The position numbers were made by a program, and so were the translations under genes. The notes beneath the pieces are model-generated. The model was not told where the DNA came from. It ran no database searches and saw only the letters and a list, made by a program, of their open reading frames with translations. A DNA stretch of 64,000 nucleotides from contig CAYRYZ010000002.1 in assembly GCA_964428745.1 (NCBI GenBank), positions 11,671 to 75,670 on the forward strand, written 5' to 3'. Every line of letters starts with the position of its first letter. Within the stretch, counting starts at the first letter, position 1. Shown here piece after piece: positions 47,107 through 57,697 of this stretch. Source of the stretch: GCA-002713455 sp964428745. GTDB taxonomy: Bacteria; Fidelibacterota; Marinisomatia; Marinisomatales; TCS55.

Positions 47107-48474
47107 CTATATTGGTTTTGCTATCAAGAATTTACGAAAGGCAAGCTTCAACCAAATAATTGAAATTATTGTGGCCACTATTCCTGATATAAACATTGCG
47201 TACCACATCCATTCTAATGGTTTATCCAATATATAAATAAAATAATAGGCGAGTGGACCCGCTAGACCAATGATACGTATAGTCGTAATAATTAGTGATG
47301 GCATACCCAAACCAATTCCTTGAAGTATTCGACCAATTGTCATTCCAATTGCTATAAAGGGAAAAAGAAGAGAAATAACTCTAAGATAATTAACAGCAAT
47401 ATTTTTAATTACTAACTCATTAGTAAATCCAGATATAATTCCAGGAGCAAAAACATATAATAATATTGAACCAATAGATGTAATTATAACAGAACGAGAA
47501 ATGCCATATTTTGTAATATATTTAATTTTATCTATTTCATTTGCCCCAAAAAACATTCCTACTATAGTTGTTAATGCTGAAGCAATACCAAATATTGGCA
47601 AGAAAACTACCATATCTATACGTCCTGCCACTTGGTACGCAGCAACGGCAGAAGTTGAAAAAGTTGCCAACATTCGATTAAATATTAACTGGCCAAGAGC
47701 CATAACTATCATGGAAATAGATGATGGCAGACCTACTTTAACAATATCAAATAATATAAAATACGATGGTTTGAAATCACGTAATTTGAATTGGACATAT
47801 GCATGATCCTTGAAAAAAAGCACATATATAAATATTATACAAATAATCATTTGACTTATTGTAGTTGCCCATGCTGCTCCTGAAACACCAAAATTAAGTG
47901 TGAAAATAAAAATTGGATCTAAGATAATATTTAATACTGTTCCAATACCTGCTAAAATCATGGGAAACTTCATGTCTCCTTCTCCAGCTAATATTGATCT
48001 GAAAAAACCTGAAAAAACTCCAAATGAGAGCCCGTAGCAGCTAACCTTAAGGTATTCCCATGCTTGAGGGAGGACGTCAGGTGTACATCCAATCTTTAAA
48101 AGTATCTGTCTTCCATATAATAGTCCCAGTGATGTGAGAATGGCACTTATTGCAAACGCTAACATTACCGCATGCTCTGCAGCATTATCAGCATTAACCT
48201 TATCATCTGAGCCAATGAATCGAGCAATAGATGCTGTAACTCCACTTCCTAAACCAAATGATATACCCATAACGAAAAAGAAAATGGGAAAATTAAATGC
48301 GACAGCAGCAATAGCATCACCACTAAGCTTACCAATAAAGATCATATCCACTATGCTATAAAGAGTTTGTATACCCATTCCTGCTATTATAGGTATCGCT
48401 AACGTCCATAATGATTTTGATGGATTATCAACAAATGATTTAAGTCGAGTATGACGTTTTTTGGGCTTAATCAT
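47107..48474 (-). CDS. MATE-family efflux transporter
   Basis: A 455-residue, 12-helix protein of the multidrug and toxic compound extrusion family: repeat-half symmetry, WTLAIPIIAGMGIQTLYSIVDMIFIG near the start and a matching KVGLPSSISMIVMALGQLIF in the second half. It exports organic cations or other toxic molecules using sodium or proton gradients. It precedes phhB by 11 bases on the same strand; no specific substrate is evident. Confidence 0.85.
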   Translation of the reverse strand: MIKPKKRHTRLKSFVDNPSKSLWTLAIPIIAGMGIQTLYSIVDMIFIGKLSGDAIAAVAFNFPIFFFVMGISFGLGSGVTASIARFIGSDDKVNADNAAEHAVMLAFAISAILTSLGLLYGRQILLKIGCTPDVLPQAWEYLKVSCYGLSFGVFSGFFRSILAGEGDMKFPMILAGIGTVLNIILDPIFIFTLNFGVSGAAWATTISQMIICIIFIYVLFFKDHAYVQFKLRDFKPSYFILFDIVKVGLPSSISMIVMALGQLIFNRMLATFSTSAVAAYQVAGRIDMVVFLPIFGIASALTTIVGMFFGANEIDKIKYITKYGISRSVIITSIGSILLYVFAPGIISGFTNELVIKNIAVNYLRVISLLFPFIAIGMTIGRILQGIGLGMPSLIITTIRIIGLAGPLAYYFIYILDKPLEWMWYAMFISGIVATIISIIWLKLAFRKFLIAKPI

Positions 48475-48534
48475 AAGCGCGAAATTTATACTATAATATC
48501 GTTTTGAATTACTGAACTTTCTACGGTGTAGAAA

Positions 48535-50325
48535 TTAAAATGGCCATATCATTGGAATAATTATTATTGCTGTGAGCCACAAAGTGATTGATAAAGGAAG
48601 TCCAACTTTAATAAAGTCTGAAAACCTGTAACCACCAGGACCATAAACCATAAGATTAGTTTGGTACCCAACAGGAGTACTAAATGAAGCAGAAGCTGCA
48701 AAACATACTCCAAAGATCAAAGGCCGAGCATCGAGTCCCATTGATGCAGATATAGATAAAACAACTGGAGTCATAATGATTGCTGTAGCCGTATTTGAGG
48801 ATACTTCCGTCAAAATCATAGTTATTAGATAAGTTAATGCTAATAAAATATGAGGTTGCAAATTATCAGAATATGATCTGACAAATTGAGAAATTGATTC
48901 ACCAATAAAAGACGCTGTTCCAGTTGATTCTATAACTGTACCCAATGGAATCAAAGCTGCTATTAGGACAATAACTTGCCAATGAATTGATTGATAAGCT
49001 TCATTTGGGGTAATTACACGGAAAGCTAATAAAACTACGACGCTTAATAAGGCACCTTTTATAATGGGTAAAACACCCGCTGTTGCTAAAGTAATTGTAG
49101 CAATAATTGATAAAATACTTATCCACCAGTACCTAACTTTCACTAATTTTTCTTGAACTTCACCCAATAGAATAAAACCACTACTATTAGCTAATTTTTC
49201 TAACTGTTTTTTCCCTCCGTAAATCAATAGCGTATCATATGATTGAATCAAAACGTGAGCAATTTTATTACGTATAATTGAGCCTTCTCTCCTTATTGCT
49301 AGAATAAACGCATAAAATCTTTTTCTAAAATTACTGTTCATAATAGTTTGTCCGATAAGATCTGATTGATCAGTGACCATACACTCAATTAAGATATTAT
49401 CCTCTTGTTCTAATTCACTTTGAGTTAGTTTCTCATCAGTTAATAGTGAAACTTTCTCAACCTCTTTCATTTGTAAGAAACTTTCAACAGAACCTTTTAC
49501 AAAAAGGATATCACCTTGTTCAAGTTTTTCATTACCAACATTATAAGAGATTAAACGTTTATCTCGCTGTATGTCGAGTACGATAACATCATAGTTATGA
49601 CTTACATTCCGCTCTTGGCAAGTAGATCCGACTAATGGGGAATCTTTAGAAACTTTCATTTCAGTTAGATAACCAGCCATATGATAACTTTTAGTTAAGC
49701 TAGATGTGACTGTACGTGAAGGTAGAATCTTAGGAGCTATAGTTAAAATATAAATAAGACCAATAACTAAAGTAATCCAGCCATACTTAGCGAATTCAAA
49801 CATCCCCAATGCTAATCCATTATTATTAATATAAATCGAATTAACTAATAAGTTGGTTGATGTGCCCACTAATGTCAATGTACCCCCCATAATTGCGGCA
49901 TAACTTAGGGGAATCAATAATTTTGATGGGCTCATATGATATCTATGTGCTAATCGAATTGTCACCGGCATGAATATTGCAACAATTGCTGTGTTATTCA
50001 TTAAAGCACTCGCTAGTGCAATAGTAAGTAAATAAACACTTAATCCTAACGTTATAGAACGAGAAACTAATTGGTTAATACGAACAATTAAATATTCAAG
50101 TATTCGAGTCTTCTGCAATGCATAGCTTAATACGAATAAAAGAGATATAGTTATTACAGCTGGATTTGAAAATCCAGATATAGCTTCATCAATAGTAAGG
50201 AATCCACCAAGGAAAAGGATTGTAAGAATTAATAAAGCTGTTACATCTAAACTAAATTTTTCTGTAACAAATAATATAAAGGCTAAAAAAATTAAGCCGA
50301 GAACAAATGCGATTTCAAAAGTCAT
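48535..50325 (-). CDS. SLC13-type permease with two RCK_C (TrkA-C) domains
   Basis: A 596-residue transporter. Two membrane halves (about 1-200 and 395-596) flank a cytosolic region with two TrkA-C-like regulatory domains (about 215-290 and 305-385). ALMNNTAIVAIFMPV and EVSSNTATAIIMTPV are the paired SNT-like substrate and sodium motifs of the DASS/SLC13 family. Members import sulfate, dicarboxylates or citrate. The TrkA-C domains imply ligand control. It lies 16 bases after the HD-GYP gene, which could place it in the same transcript. Confidence 0.82.
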   Translation of the reverse strand: MTFEIAFVLGLIFLAFILFVTEKFSLDVTALLILTILFLGGFLTIDEAISGFSNPAVITISLLFVLSYALQKTRILEYLIVRINQLVSRSITLGLSVYLLTIALASALMNNTAIVAIFMPVTIRLAHRYHMSPSKLLIPLSYAAIMGGTLTLVGTSTNLLVNSIYINNNGLALGMFEFAKYGWITLVIGLIYILTIAPKILPSRTVTSSLTKSYHMAGYLTEMKVSKDSPLVGSTCQERNVSHNYDVIVLDIQRDKRLISYNVGNEKLEQGDILFVKGSVESFLQMKEVEKVSLLTDEKLTQSELEQEDNILIECMVTDQSDLIGQTIMNSNFRKRFYAFILAIRREGSIIRNKIAHVLIQSYDTLLIYGGKKQLEKLANSSGFILLGEVQEKLVKVRYWWISILSIIATITLATAGVLPIIKGALLSVVVLLAFRVITPNEAYQSIHWQVIVLIAALIPLGTVIESTGTASFIGESISQFVRSYSDNLQPHILLALTYLITMILTEVSSNTATAIIMTPVVLSISASMGLDARPLIFGVCFAASASFSTPVGYQTNLMVYGPGGYRFSDFIKVGLPLSITLWLTAIIIIPMIWPF

Positions 50326-50341
50326 TGAACCATTATAATAA

Positions 50342-52027
50342 TTACATCTTTACTTCATCTATTTGTTCTGGATCTAAAAATCCTTCAGCATATTTCATAT
50401 ATATTTTTTCTTTAACAAAGATCTCAAAGAGATCTGCATCAATATGTGCATCATTTTTCATAAAACCTAAAATACGCATAGCCTGACTTAATGTTTTCCC
50501 CTTCTTATAAGGCCGATCTCTAGCAGTCAATGCTTCAAAAATATCAGCGATAGCCATTATCCGAGCTTGGACTGACATTTCATCTTTAATCAAACCTTTA
50601 GGGTAGCCAGTTCCATCAAGTGTCTCATGATGGCCACCTGCGAATTCAGGAACATTTTGTAAATGTTTTGGATATGGCAATTCTTCTAACATCTTAATCG
50701 TAACTACAATATGATCATTGATCACCTTTCGTTCTTCAGCAGTTAAGGTCCCTCTAGGAATAGTTAAATTATAAACTTCATTTTCCGATAGAAAATTTTC
50801 CATTTTACCATTGGGCTTCCACTTATAATTAGCAATTTCATGTACCCTTTCCTTTTTATCACCAGACATAAACTCACCACCAATATTCGATTCTTTAACA
50901 AAATCTAGATCGCTTTTTAATTTTCTTATTTTACTACGATAAGCTTTCTTTAATTGATCAGTTTTCTCAACTTTTTCTTTAGAGGATAAAGATTTATCTT
51001 TTTCTATTTGCAATTCTTTCTTTAAGCGTTTTATTTCTTCATCTCGCTTAATAACGCTAAAACGTGCCTCAACTTCATTCACACGGTCATAAATCGTTTC
51101 CAGTTTAGTAGATTTATCAACAACAAATTCAGGTGTCGCCACCTTTCCACAATCATGAAGCCATGCCGCAATTTTTAATTCATACATTTCTTTTTCAGAG
51201 AAAATTATATCTGCAAAAGGGCCATCTTTAGTGGCTGCTACAGCCTCAGCTAACATAATAGTAATTTCTGGAACACGAGCACAATGTCCGCCTGTATAAG
51301 GAGACTTAGCATCAATCGCAGATGCAATTAATTTAATGAAAGACTCAAATAAAGCCTCGAGGTCCCGAATCAAATTTTTATTGGTAATAGCCACAGCTGC
51401 TTGGCTGGCTAATGCTTCAACCATCTGCTGGACATCAGCGCCAAAAGAAATTATTTTCTTTGCCTTTTGAGTTTGTGCATTTAATAATTGAAGAACACCA
51501 ATAATTTCATCTTCATGGTTTTTTAAAGGAACGGTTAAAAATGATTTAGATCGATATCCCGTCTTTTCATCAAACATTTTGGTCCCAGAAAAATCAAATC
51601 CTTTCGTTTTATATGCATCAGGAAGATTAACGGTCTCTCCGGTTAACGCTACATATGCAGCAATCATTGATTTGTTTTCTTCTCCTTCATCCGTATATAA
51701 CTTGACTGGATAAAAAGGAATATCTTCCCCCGATGTACCACCCATATGAAAATTCAAGGAATCAGTCATAATAATTTCAAATTTTAAGCGTTGATCATCT
51801 GTCATCATATAAAGAGTTCCACCATCAGAGTTCGCAATCCTCTTTGCTTCAAGTAAGATCATCTCAAGAAGTTTATCCATGTCACGTTCTTTAGATAGGG
51901 CAAGACCTATGTGAGCTAAGTTCTGTATCTGCTCCTCTAAATCAGATATATATGCACTGATTGCTCTTGGAGCATCTGAAAGATACTTAGCTACCTCAGT
52001 AGTTGAATATGTTGCTTTTTTAGCCAT
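50342..52027 (-). CDS. GAF/HD-GYP protein, candidate cyclic-di-GMP phosphodiesterase
   Basis: A 561-residue cytosolic signalling protein. A GAF domain (about 35-220) is followed by an HD-GYP domain: HDCGK at 291-295, HHE at 466-468 and GTGYP at 472-476. An insertion of about 110 residues rich in Lys and Glu (about 312-422), predicted coiled-coil, splits the HD domain after the first metal motif. HD-GYP enzymes hydrolyse cyclic-di-GMP; the GAF domain would sense a small ligand. The frame opens at a TTG (52030); the adjacent ATG at 52027 is used. Divergent from the acyl ligase fusion. Confidence 0.82.
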   Translation of the reverse strand: MAKKATYSTTEVAKYLSDAPRAISAYISDLEEQIQNLAHIGLALSKERDMDKLLEMILLEAKRIANSDGGTLYMMTDDQRLKFEIIMTDSLNFHMGGTSGEDIPFYPVKLYTDEGEENKSMIAAYVALTGETVNLPDAYKTKGFDFSGTKMFDEKTGYRSKSFLTVPLKNHEDEIIGVLQLLNAQTQKAKKIISFGADVQQMVEALASQAAVAITNKNLIRDLEALFESFIKLIASAIDAKSPYTGGHCARVPEITIMLAEAVAATKDGPFADIIFSEKEMYELKIAAWLHDCGKVATPEFVVDKSTKLETIYDRVNEVEARFSVIKRDEEIKRLKKELQIEKDKSLSSKEKVEKTDQLKKAYRSKIRKLKSDLDFVKESNIGGEFMSGDKKERVHEIANYKWKPNGKMENFLSENEVYNLTIPRGTLTAEERKVINDHIVVTIKMLEELPYPKHLQNVPEFAGGHHETLDGTGYPKGLIKDEMSVQARIMAIADIFEALTARDRPYKKGKTLSQAMRILGFMKNDAHIDADLFEIFVKEKIYMKYAEGFLDPEQIDEVKM

Positions 52028-52107
52028 CAAATAGATTTAATTCTATCACTTGAAAACTTACTGAAACCAAAAACATTGAACAACTATATAGATGAGGGTT
52101 GTATTCA

Positions 52108-55100
52108 TTGAATTATCTAATTTTTGATATGTCTGAAGTACGGAAAATTATACAGAATGCTTTCAAATTAAAGGTTGATTCGCATCATCTAATTAAATCA
52201 GCTCAATCACTTTTGACTAAAGGCGAAAATAATATTATTCATGAATTCCTAGAGTTAGGGCATCTACCAGTAGTTAATAATGCAATTTCTAAATCAAGTC
52301 AAGTCGATGAATGGTTAGAACTAATCTTTCAATTAATTAATAAATCAAACTATAATATATATACACTAATAAATCAGCGTGCAATTCGATATAATGATAA
52401 ACCTTTATTTCAGACTATATCAAATAATAAAATCACTCCTTTATCCTATACAAAGAGTTGGGCGATCATTCAATCTATTGGTTCTTATTTTCAATCAAAT
52501 CTAAAAGATAATAATACAATTGGTCTCTACTCGCAGAATAATCTAAGGAACGTATTAATAGACTTAGCTTGCCTTTCATACAATATTCGTGTTGTACCAA
52601 TTCCTATGAATTTATCATCTGATCATTTTGAGTACGTTATAAAGCACGCTGAGATAACTCATCTATTTCTTGATTCAAGTATAACTGAATTATCTATTAG
52701 AGATATAAATAAAAAGAAAAATGATATTATGATTATAGATATTGATAATGATCAAGCATGGGATCAGTTTCTTAGTCAGTGTGATAATATTTCAATTCAA
52801 AAACCTTTATTACATGACCTAAATGAATTAAGTAGTGTAATGTATACTTCAGGAACTACTGATAACCCAAAAGGAATTATTTTTAATCAAACAAATATTA
52901 TTTCAAAACGTTTTGCACGCGCACTTGCATTGCCAGATATAGGTCCTGATGATAGTTTTCTGTGCTACCTTCCTCTTTATCATACATTTGGACGTTGGTT
53001 TGAAATGATGGGTTCTATTTTTTGGGGAACAACATATACATTTACTGAGACCACTTCATTTAAAAACCTGTTAAAAGATTTTGAATTAAGCAAACCATCA
53101 ATCTTTATATCGATTCCAAAGCGCTGGATTCAAATTTATGAACAAATAGAAGCGTCAATTGATATAGAAAAATCTAATGATAATGAAATTAATAAAATCA
53201 CACGTTCAGTGACTGGGGGCAACCTTAAATGGGGGTTGTCAGCTGCAGGATATCTTGATCCGGATCTTTTCAGATTCTTTAACGATAATGGGATAAACCT
53301 ATTAAGTGGGTATGGCATGACGGAAGCTACTGGAGGGATAACTATGACACCGCCATCAGATTATTATACTGATTCAGTAGGTAAACCATTACCAGGGATT
53401 GAACTTAAACTTGCTGAAGACAATGAGTTGCTAATGAGAGGACCTTATGTATCGTCCGGGTATTATAAGGAAGAAATCAAAGGTTCATTTACGGACGGAT
53501 GGTTTCACACTGGAGATATTTTTCGTAAGAAGAAAAGTCATTATTTTATAGTTGATAGAAAAAAAGAGATATATAAAAATAGTCGTGGGCAAACAATTTC
53601 ACCTCAAAAAATAGAAAATCTTTTTCAAGATTTTGAAGCAATCAAATCAGTTTTTCTTATTGGAGATGGTAAAGAATTTAATACTGTACTAATCTATCCA
53701 GATTTAAGAAATGATATTATAGATTTAGATGATATGTCACAAAAAGAAATTCGGACATATTTCAGCTCGCTAGTCTTTTCTGTTAATTCCTTTTTACCGT
53801 CATATGAACGGATTGTGAATTACGCTATTATTCAAAGAGATTTTGTTAAAGATAAAAATGAGATTACATCAAAGAACACTTTTAAGCGTAAGAAGATACT
53901 TGAAAATTTTTCTGATATTATTGATCCAATGTACGAAAAGAGTCATATTAGTTTAATTAAAGCCAATCACGAAATACGGATCCCTAATTGGCTATTAAGA
54001 GAAAAAAGTATAACTCGTAGAGATATTAATTGGGACGGGAAGAAAATCAGAGAATATGAGCTTAAAGAAGGATTAAGACTAGAATGGACGACAAAATCTC
54101 TAATAATTGGTGACTATATTTATAAAACATCAGAAACAATAATTGATTTAGAAAAAATACTAAGAGATCCTACTCTTTGGATTGGAAACAAATCACTTAT
54201 TGAATTTACAGGTGAGGTTGTTTTCAGGGTCATTTCTTTCGAAGATTACCATACTATTGTATTAGATTCGTCTAAGCTCCCCTTCAACAAGAATATTCAT
54301 CCATTAAAACAAAAAACATATAAAACTGACGAGTATAATATTTCATTATTACATCAAGCCAGTATTGATCTATTACATAAAAAGAAAAAGAATATTCAAG
54401 AAGCGTTAAAATATTTAAAAATAGGTCTATCCTATCCAAAATATAAATCTATCATTCAAGAACAATTACTTAGGATTCAATATCACCCAGATCAAAATAA
54501 TTGGATTCTAGCTCTTGATATACTAATCCCACATATAAGTGGAGAAATGTTTATTGACCTATTTAAAAAATCAAAAAATCAAAAAATAATAAATAGTATA
54601 GATATGAGCCTTATTGAGGATCATCATTTGCAATCAATAATCTTGTATTTGACTGATTTACGTTCAAGTACTAGGATAAAAAAGGGAGAAAATTTAACAA
54701 TAGAATTGCTGGTGGTTTTCCTCACTGAATTGGGAATAAAAAATCCCAAATACTTTTCAACTATTAGAGGTGAATTGACTTTATGGATTAATGAAACTAA
54801 CAATCTTGAGATTAAAAAGGTTACCCGTAGAAGCCTTACTAAGCTAAATAAGAATTTTAGAAAATTGATTGAGATAGACTCAAGCATTGAAGGTTTTAAT
54901 TGGGAAAGAGTTTTGCAGTTTGACAAAAATATATCTGCAGATCTTGTGAAAACATTGAAAAAAATTATCAGCGAAAGTTCTGTAATATGTGAATCAATTT
55001 TTATTTTTTCAAAAGGCGATCTTATCCAATTAAAAGATATTTTAGAAAATGGTATCTGGTGTACTCTAATAGGAGAAGGTCACGGGAAATATGTAATTAG

Positions 55101-56598
55101 AGTACTTGTTCAACTCAAAGATAAAAAAGCCTATAATTTCGTAATAAATGTAAATCATGCACTAAATAAGACAAGATTCAGTCTTGAAACAAATTGGCTT
55201 ATAATGCTTAATGCTGATGTCCATTCAGAAAAACTTGTTGAAGATTTTGGATCATTTTGGCCCGAATATAAAACTTTTTCTGAGGAATACATCTCTAGCG
55301 AGACAGTTTTCCAATATCTAACTAGAAAACAAAAAGAAATCTCTTCTAAAGAGTTTCAAGATCGCTGGCAAATGCGCTGGCTTCATTTTATATGGAATAG
55401 TGTTGCTGCCTATTTAGAATTTTGGAAACGATCAAGTCAAACACGTATGATTAAAGATTCGTCTACTCAAAATCTTATTATTCCTCAATTTGATTATTAT
55501 ACGGGTACTCGTCTTATTTCAATCTCTGGCCGATCAAAAACAACTGAACTATCTGATGTATTGATCACACTTTACAAAAAATTGATTCTAGATACTGAAG
55601 ACCAATTCCCAGGTCTAATAAAGATGGCTGAATGGGAAATTTTATTTACAGTTGTATTAGAAATATTTGGTACAACAAAGGGATTTAGATTGCTAAATAA
55701 CTTAAAGAATCATAACCAGGAATTAGGACTAACTAAAAAACGAGTGAATTTATTTATTAAAGATGTGAAAGAATTTGGCTTATTACGAAAGCAGGTCGTT
55801 TTTGCATCATTAAGATATCAAAGATGGCTTGATCTTAATAACGACGCAACATATGAAGCTCGAGGTGAGATCATATTGGATCTTTATAAAGATTATAACC
55901 TACAATCATTGATTGAACAATACCCCGAAACTAGACTCCGATTTTTTCTTATGACAGTATTCAAAGATTCAAATAATGATCTGAAAAATAAACTAAATCA
56001 GTTAATGATTATAATGAGATCCGGTTCAATCACAGATGATATTTTAGAGACATATCTACATCAAATACACGAGGAAATTGAATTAAGTAAAGCAGAAAAA
56101 TACTTTCTTACCCGTCTTGTATTTGAACATGTAGATGCCGCTGATTACGCTGAATTAATAACAAGAGATATTGGTGATAAAGGACTTCTAGAATTAGCTA
56201 TAAACACAAAAGATTCATCTGGAAAACTATTTACAATTAGACCTGCATTTCATCCAAAAGAAATTGCGAGATTTCATAGATTACTATTAGAAGCAAAATT
56301 AGATGTAAAATTTGAATCTCATCACCAATTCCTTCTTACTTTTGATCAGAAAAATAATTTAGTAGGGGGTGTTTTTTGGAAAAAAACTTCGCACGGAATT
56401 GCTCATCTTGAAAAGATAGCCATTTCTAAAGATTTTCAAAAAAAGCATTTAAGTATTATGCTAATTGAAGAACTTTATCAAAGATTGAAAATAAAAAAAT
56501 ATAAATACCTCACTGTTGGATTCTTTAAATCAGAACTTTTTTATAAAGTTGGATTTGAAATAAATCAAAAATTTGGAGGCTTAGTCAAACACCTTTAA
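52108..56598 (+). CDS. AMP-binding acyl-CoA synthetase-like / GNAT-like fusion protein
   Basis: A roughly 1,496-residue protein. After about 70 leader residues an adenylate-forming domain (about 75-630) shows YTSGTTDNPKG, GYGMTEATGG, a GDIF hinge region and KNTFKRKKI with the late lysine, as in long-chain fatty acyl-CoA ligases. About 700 residues of unassigned, mostly helical sequence follow. The last 150 residues look like a GNAT acetyltransferase (LEKIAISKDFQKKHLS). No membrane segment is seen. An activated acyl group could be passed to the acetyltransferase end. Start is uncertain: TTG 52108 has a GAGGG element nine bases upstream; TTG 52099 and ATG 52129 are alternatives. Confidence 0.75.
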   Translation: MNYLIFDMSEVRKIIQNAFKLKVDSHHLIKSAQSLLTKGENNIIHEFLELGHLPVVNNAISKSSQVDEWLELIFQLINKSNYNIYTLINQRAIRYNDKPLFQTISNNKITPLSYTKSWAIIQSIGSYFQSNLKDNNTIGLYSQNNLRNVLIDLACLSYNIRVVPIPMNLSSDHFEYVIKHAEITHLFLDSSITELSIRDINKKKNDIMIIDIDNDQAWDQFLSQCDNISIQKPLLHDLNELSSVMYTSGTTDNPKGIIFNQTNIISKRFARALALPDIGPDDSFLCYLPLYHTFGRWFEMMGSIFWGTTYTFTETTSFKNLLKDFELSKPSIFISIPKRWIQIYEQIEASIDIEKSNDNEINKITRSVTGGNLKWGLSAAGYLDPDLFRFFNDNGINLLSGYGMTEATGGITMTPPSDYYTDSVGKPLPGIELKLAEDNELLMRGPYVSSGYYKEEIKGSFTDGWFHTGDIFRKKKSHYFIVDRKKEIYKNSRGQTISPQKIENLFQDFEAIKSVFLIGDGKEFNTVLIYPDLRNDIIDLDDMSQKEIRTYFSSLVFSVNSFLPSYERIVNYAIIQRDFVKDKNEITSKNTFKRKKILENFSDIIDPMYEKSHISLIKANHEIRIPNWLLREKSITRRDINWDGKKIREYELKEGLRLEWTTKSLIIGDYIYKTSETIIDLEKILRDPTLWIGNKSLIEFTGEVVFRVISFEDYHTIVLDSSKLPFNKNIHPLKQKTYKTDEYNISLLHQASIDLLHKKKKNIQEALKYLKIGLSYPKYKSIIQEQLLRIQYHPDQNNWILALDILIPHISGEMFIDLFKKSKNQKIINSIDMSLIEDHHLQSIILYLTDLRSSTRIKKGENLTIELLVVFLTELGIKNPKYFSTIRGELTLWINETNNLEIKKVTRRSLTKLNKNFRKLIEIDSSIEGFNWERVLQFDKNISADLVKTLKKIISESSVICESIFIFSKGDLIQLKDILENGIWCTLIGEGHGKYVIRVLVQLKDKKAYNFVINVNHALNKTRFSLETNWLIMLNADVHSEKLVEDFGSFWPEYKTFSEEYISSETVFQYLTRKQKEISSKEFQDRWQMRWLHFIWNSVAAYLEFWKRSSQTRMIKDSSTQNLIIPQFDYYTGTRLISISGRSKTTELSDVLITLYKKLILDTEDQFPGLIKMAEWEILFTVVLEIFGTTKGFRLLNNLKNHNQELGLTKKRVNLFIKDVKEFGLLRKQVVFASLRYQRWLDLNNDATYEARGEIILDLYKDYNLQSLIEQYPETRLRFFLMTVFKDSNNDLKNKLNQLMIIMRSGSITDDILETYLHQIHEEIELSKAEKYFLTRLVFEHVDAADYAELITRDIGDKGLLELAINTKDSSGKLFTIRPAFHPKEIARFHRLLLEAKLDVKFESHHQFLLTFDQKNNLVGGVFWKKTSHGIAHLEKIAISKDFQKKHLSIMLIEELYQRLKIKKYKYLTVGFFKSELFYKVGFEINQKFGGLVKHL

Positions 56599-57110
56599 TA
56601 CAGCATCAAATATATAATTACACCAGTTACAGATACATATAACCAAATTGGCAATGTAATTTTTGCAATCCTACGATGTTTAAGTAAATTTTCTGACCAC
56701 CCACGATAAAGTGTTAATAATGCTAAAGGAATAATAATTGCTGCTAAAACAATATGGGTTATAAGAATAAAAAAGTAGAGTTCTGAATAATTTCCCAAAT
56801 ATTCTTTGGGGCCCGATTTAAACCAATGATAAATCACATAGCTTACTAAAAAAGCACCCGAAATACCAAAAGAAGTCAACATAACATTTTTATGTAATCG
56901 TCGTTTCTTTTGTCGAATTAATATATAGCCATAAATCAATAATATCGTCGTAATAGTGTTTAATGTAGCATTAACTAAAGGCAATGTTGAAACATCAATT
57001 GCCCCCTCAATACCTTCGGGCCTTGGTCCCAAGATCAAGAATGCAACAGTCGCAGAAATAATAATAGAAACTATATAAATAATTCGGATCCAAAAGCTAT
57101 CTTTATTCAT
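56595..57110 (-). CDS. DUF420 membrane protein (CtaM/YozB-like)
   Basis: A 171-residue protein with about five hydrophobic segments and histidines near LITHIVLAAIIIPLA and LLKHRRIAKITLPIW, as in DUF420. Homologues (YozB/CtaM) are linked to maturation of heme-copper oxidases in Firmicutes. It shares one base with the SCO stop (TGATG), so it is the last gene of the ctaA-ctaB-SCO operon. Its stop overlaps that of the convergent ligase fusion gene. Confidence 0.78.
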   Translation of the reverse strand: MNKDSFWIRIIYIVSIIISATVAFLILGPRPEGIEGAIDVSTLPLVNATLNTITTILLIYGYILIRQKKRRLHKNVMLTSFGISGAFLVSYVIYHWFKSGPKEYLGNYSELYFFILITHIVLAAIIIPLALLTLYRGWSENLLKHRRIAKITLPIWLYVSVTGVIIYLMLY

Positions 57111-57697
57111 CAATATTCTCCATTTAACAAAACCCTAATATCTTTTTTTAAAGTTTTAATATCATCAGTTTTCATACCGTTATAATATCCGCGAATATTT
57201 CCATTCTGATCAACCAATGCGAACTTTTCACTATGAAAAATAATATCTTCATAATCTCCCATTTTGAATCCATTTTTTATTACAAGTTTTACATTTTCTT
57301 CAGGTCCAGTAAGAAAATGCCATCTATTAGTATTCGCATTATATCTTGATGCATATTCTTTTAAAATTTCTGGGGTATCATATTCAGGGTAAACTGAAAT
57401 TGATACAATTCTAACCTTATCATTATTCTTAAAAGCTTTATGGATTAAATTCATATTCCCAGTCATAACTGGGCATGCCATCGTACAGGTAGTAAAAATA
57501 AAGTCTGCTACCCAAACTTTTCCTGTTAACTCCTTTTTAGAAATTAAATTCCCGTCGCTATCTGTGAATTCAAATGATGGTATTGATCCAAGTTTAGGTA
57601 ATTGGTAATCATTCTTAGAGTCCTTCATCATATAGGTGCCGAATAATGTAATTGCAACTATAATGTATAAAGTAAATCGTATTTTTCTGTTGATCAT
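57110..57697 (-). CDS. SCO1/SenC-type copper chaperone
   Basis: A 195-residue thioredoxin-fold protein anchored by an N-terminal membrane helix. The copper site is CTMAC (CxxxC) with the partner histidine in IIFHSEKF. SCO proteins deliver copper or reduce the CuA site of cytochrome oxidase subunit II on the outer face of the membrane. Its start overlaps the ctaB stop as ATGA. Its place in the oxidase maturation operon supports the assignment. Confidence 0.86.
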   Translation of the reverse strand: MINRKIRFTLYIIVAITLFGTYMMKDSKNDYQLPKLGSIPSFEFTDSDGNLISKKELTGKVWVADFIFTTCTMACPVMTGNMNLIHKAFKNNDKVRIVSISVYPEYDTPEILKEYASRYNANTNRWHFLTGPEENVKLVIKNGFKMGDYEDIIFHSEKFALVDQNGNIRGYYNGMKTDDIKTLKKDIRVLLNGEY

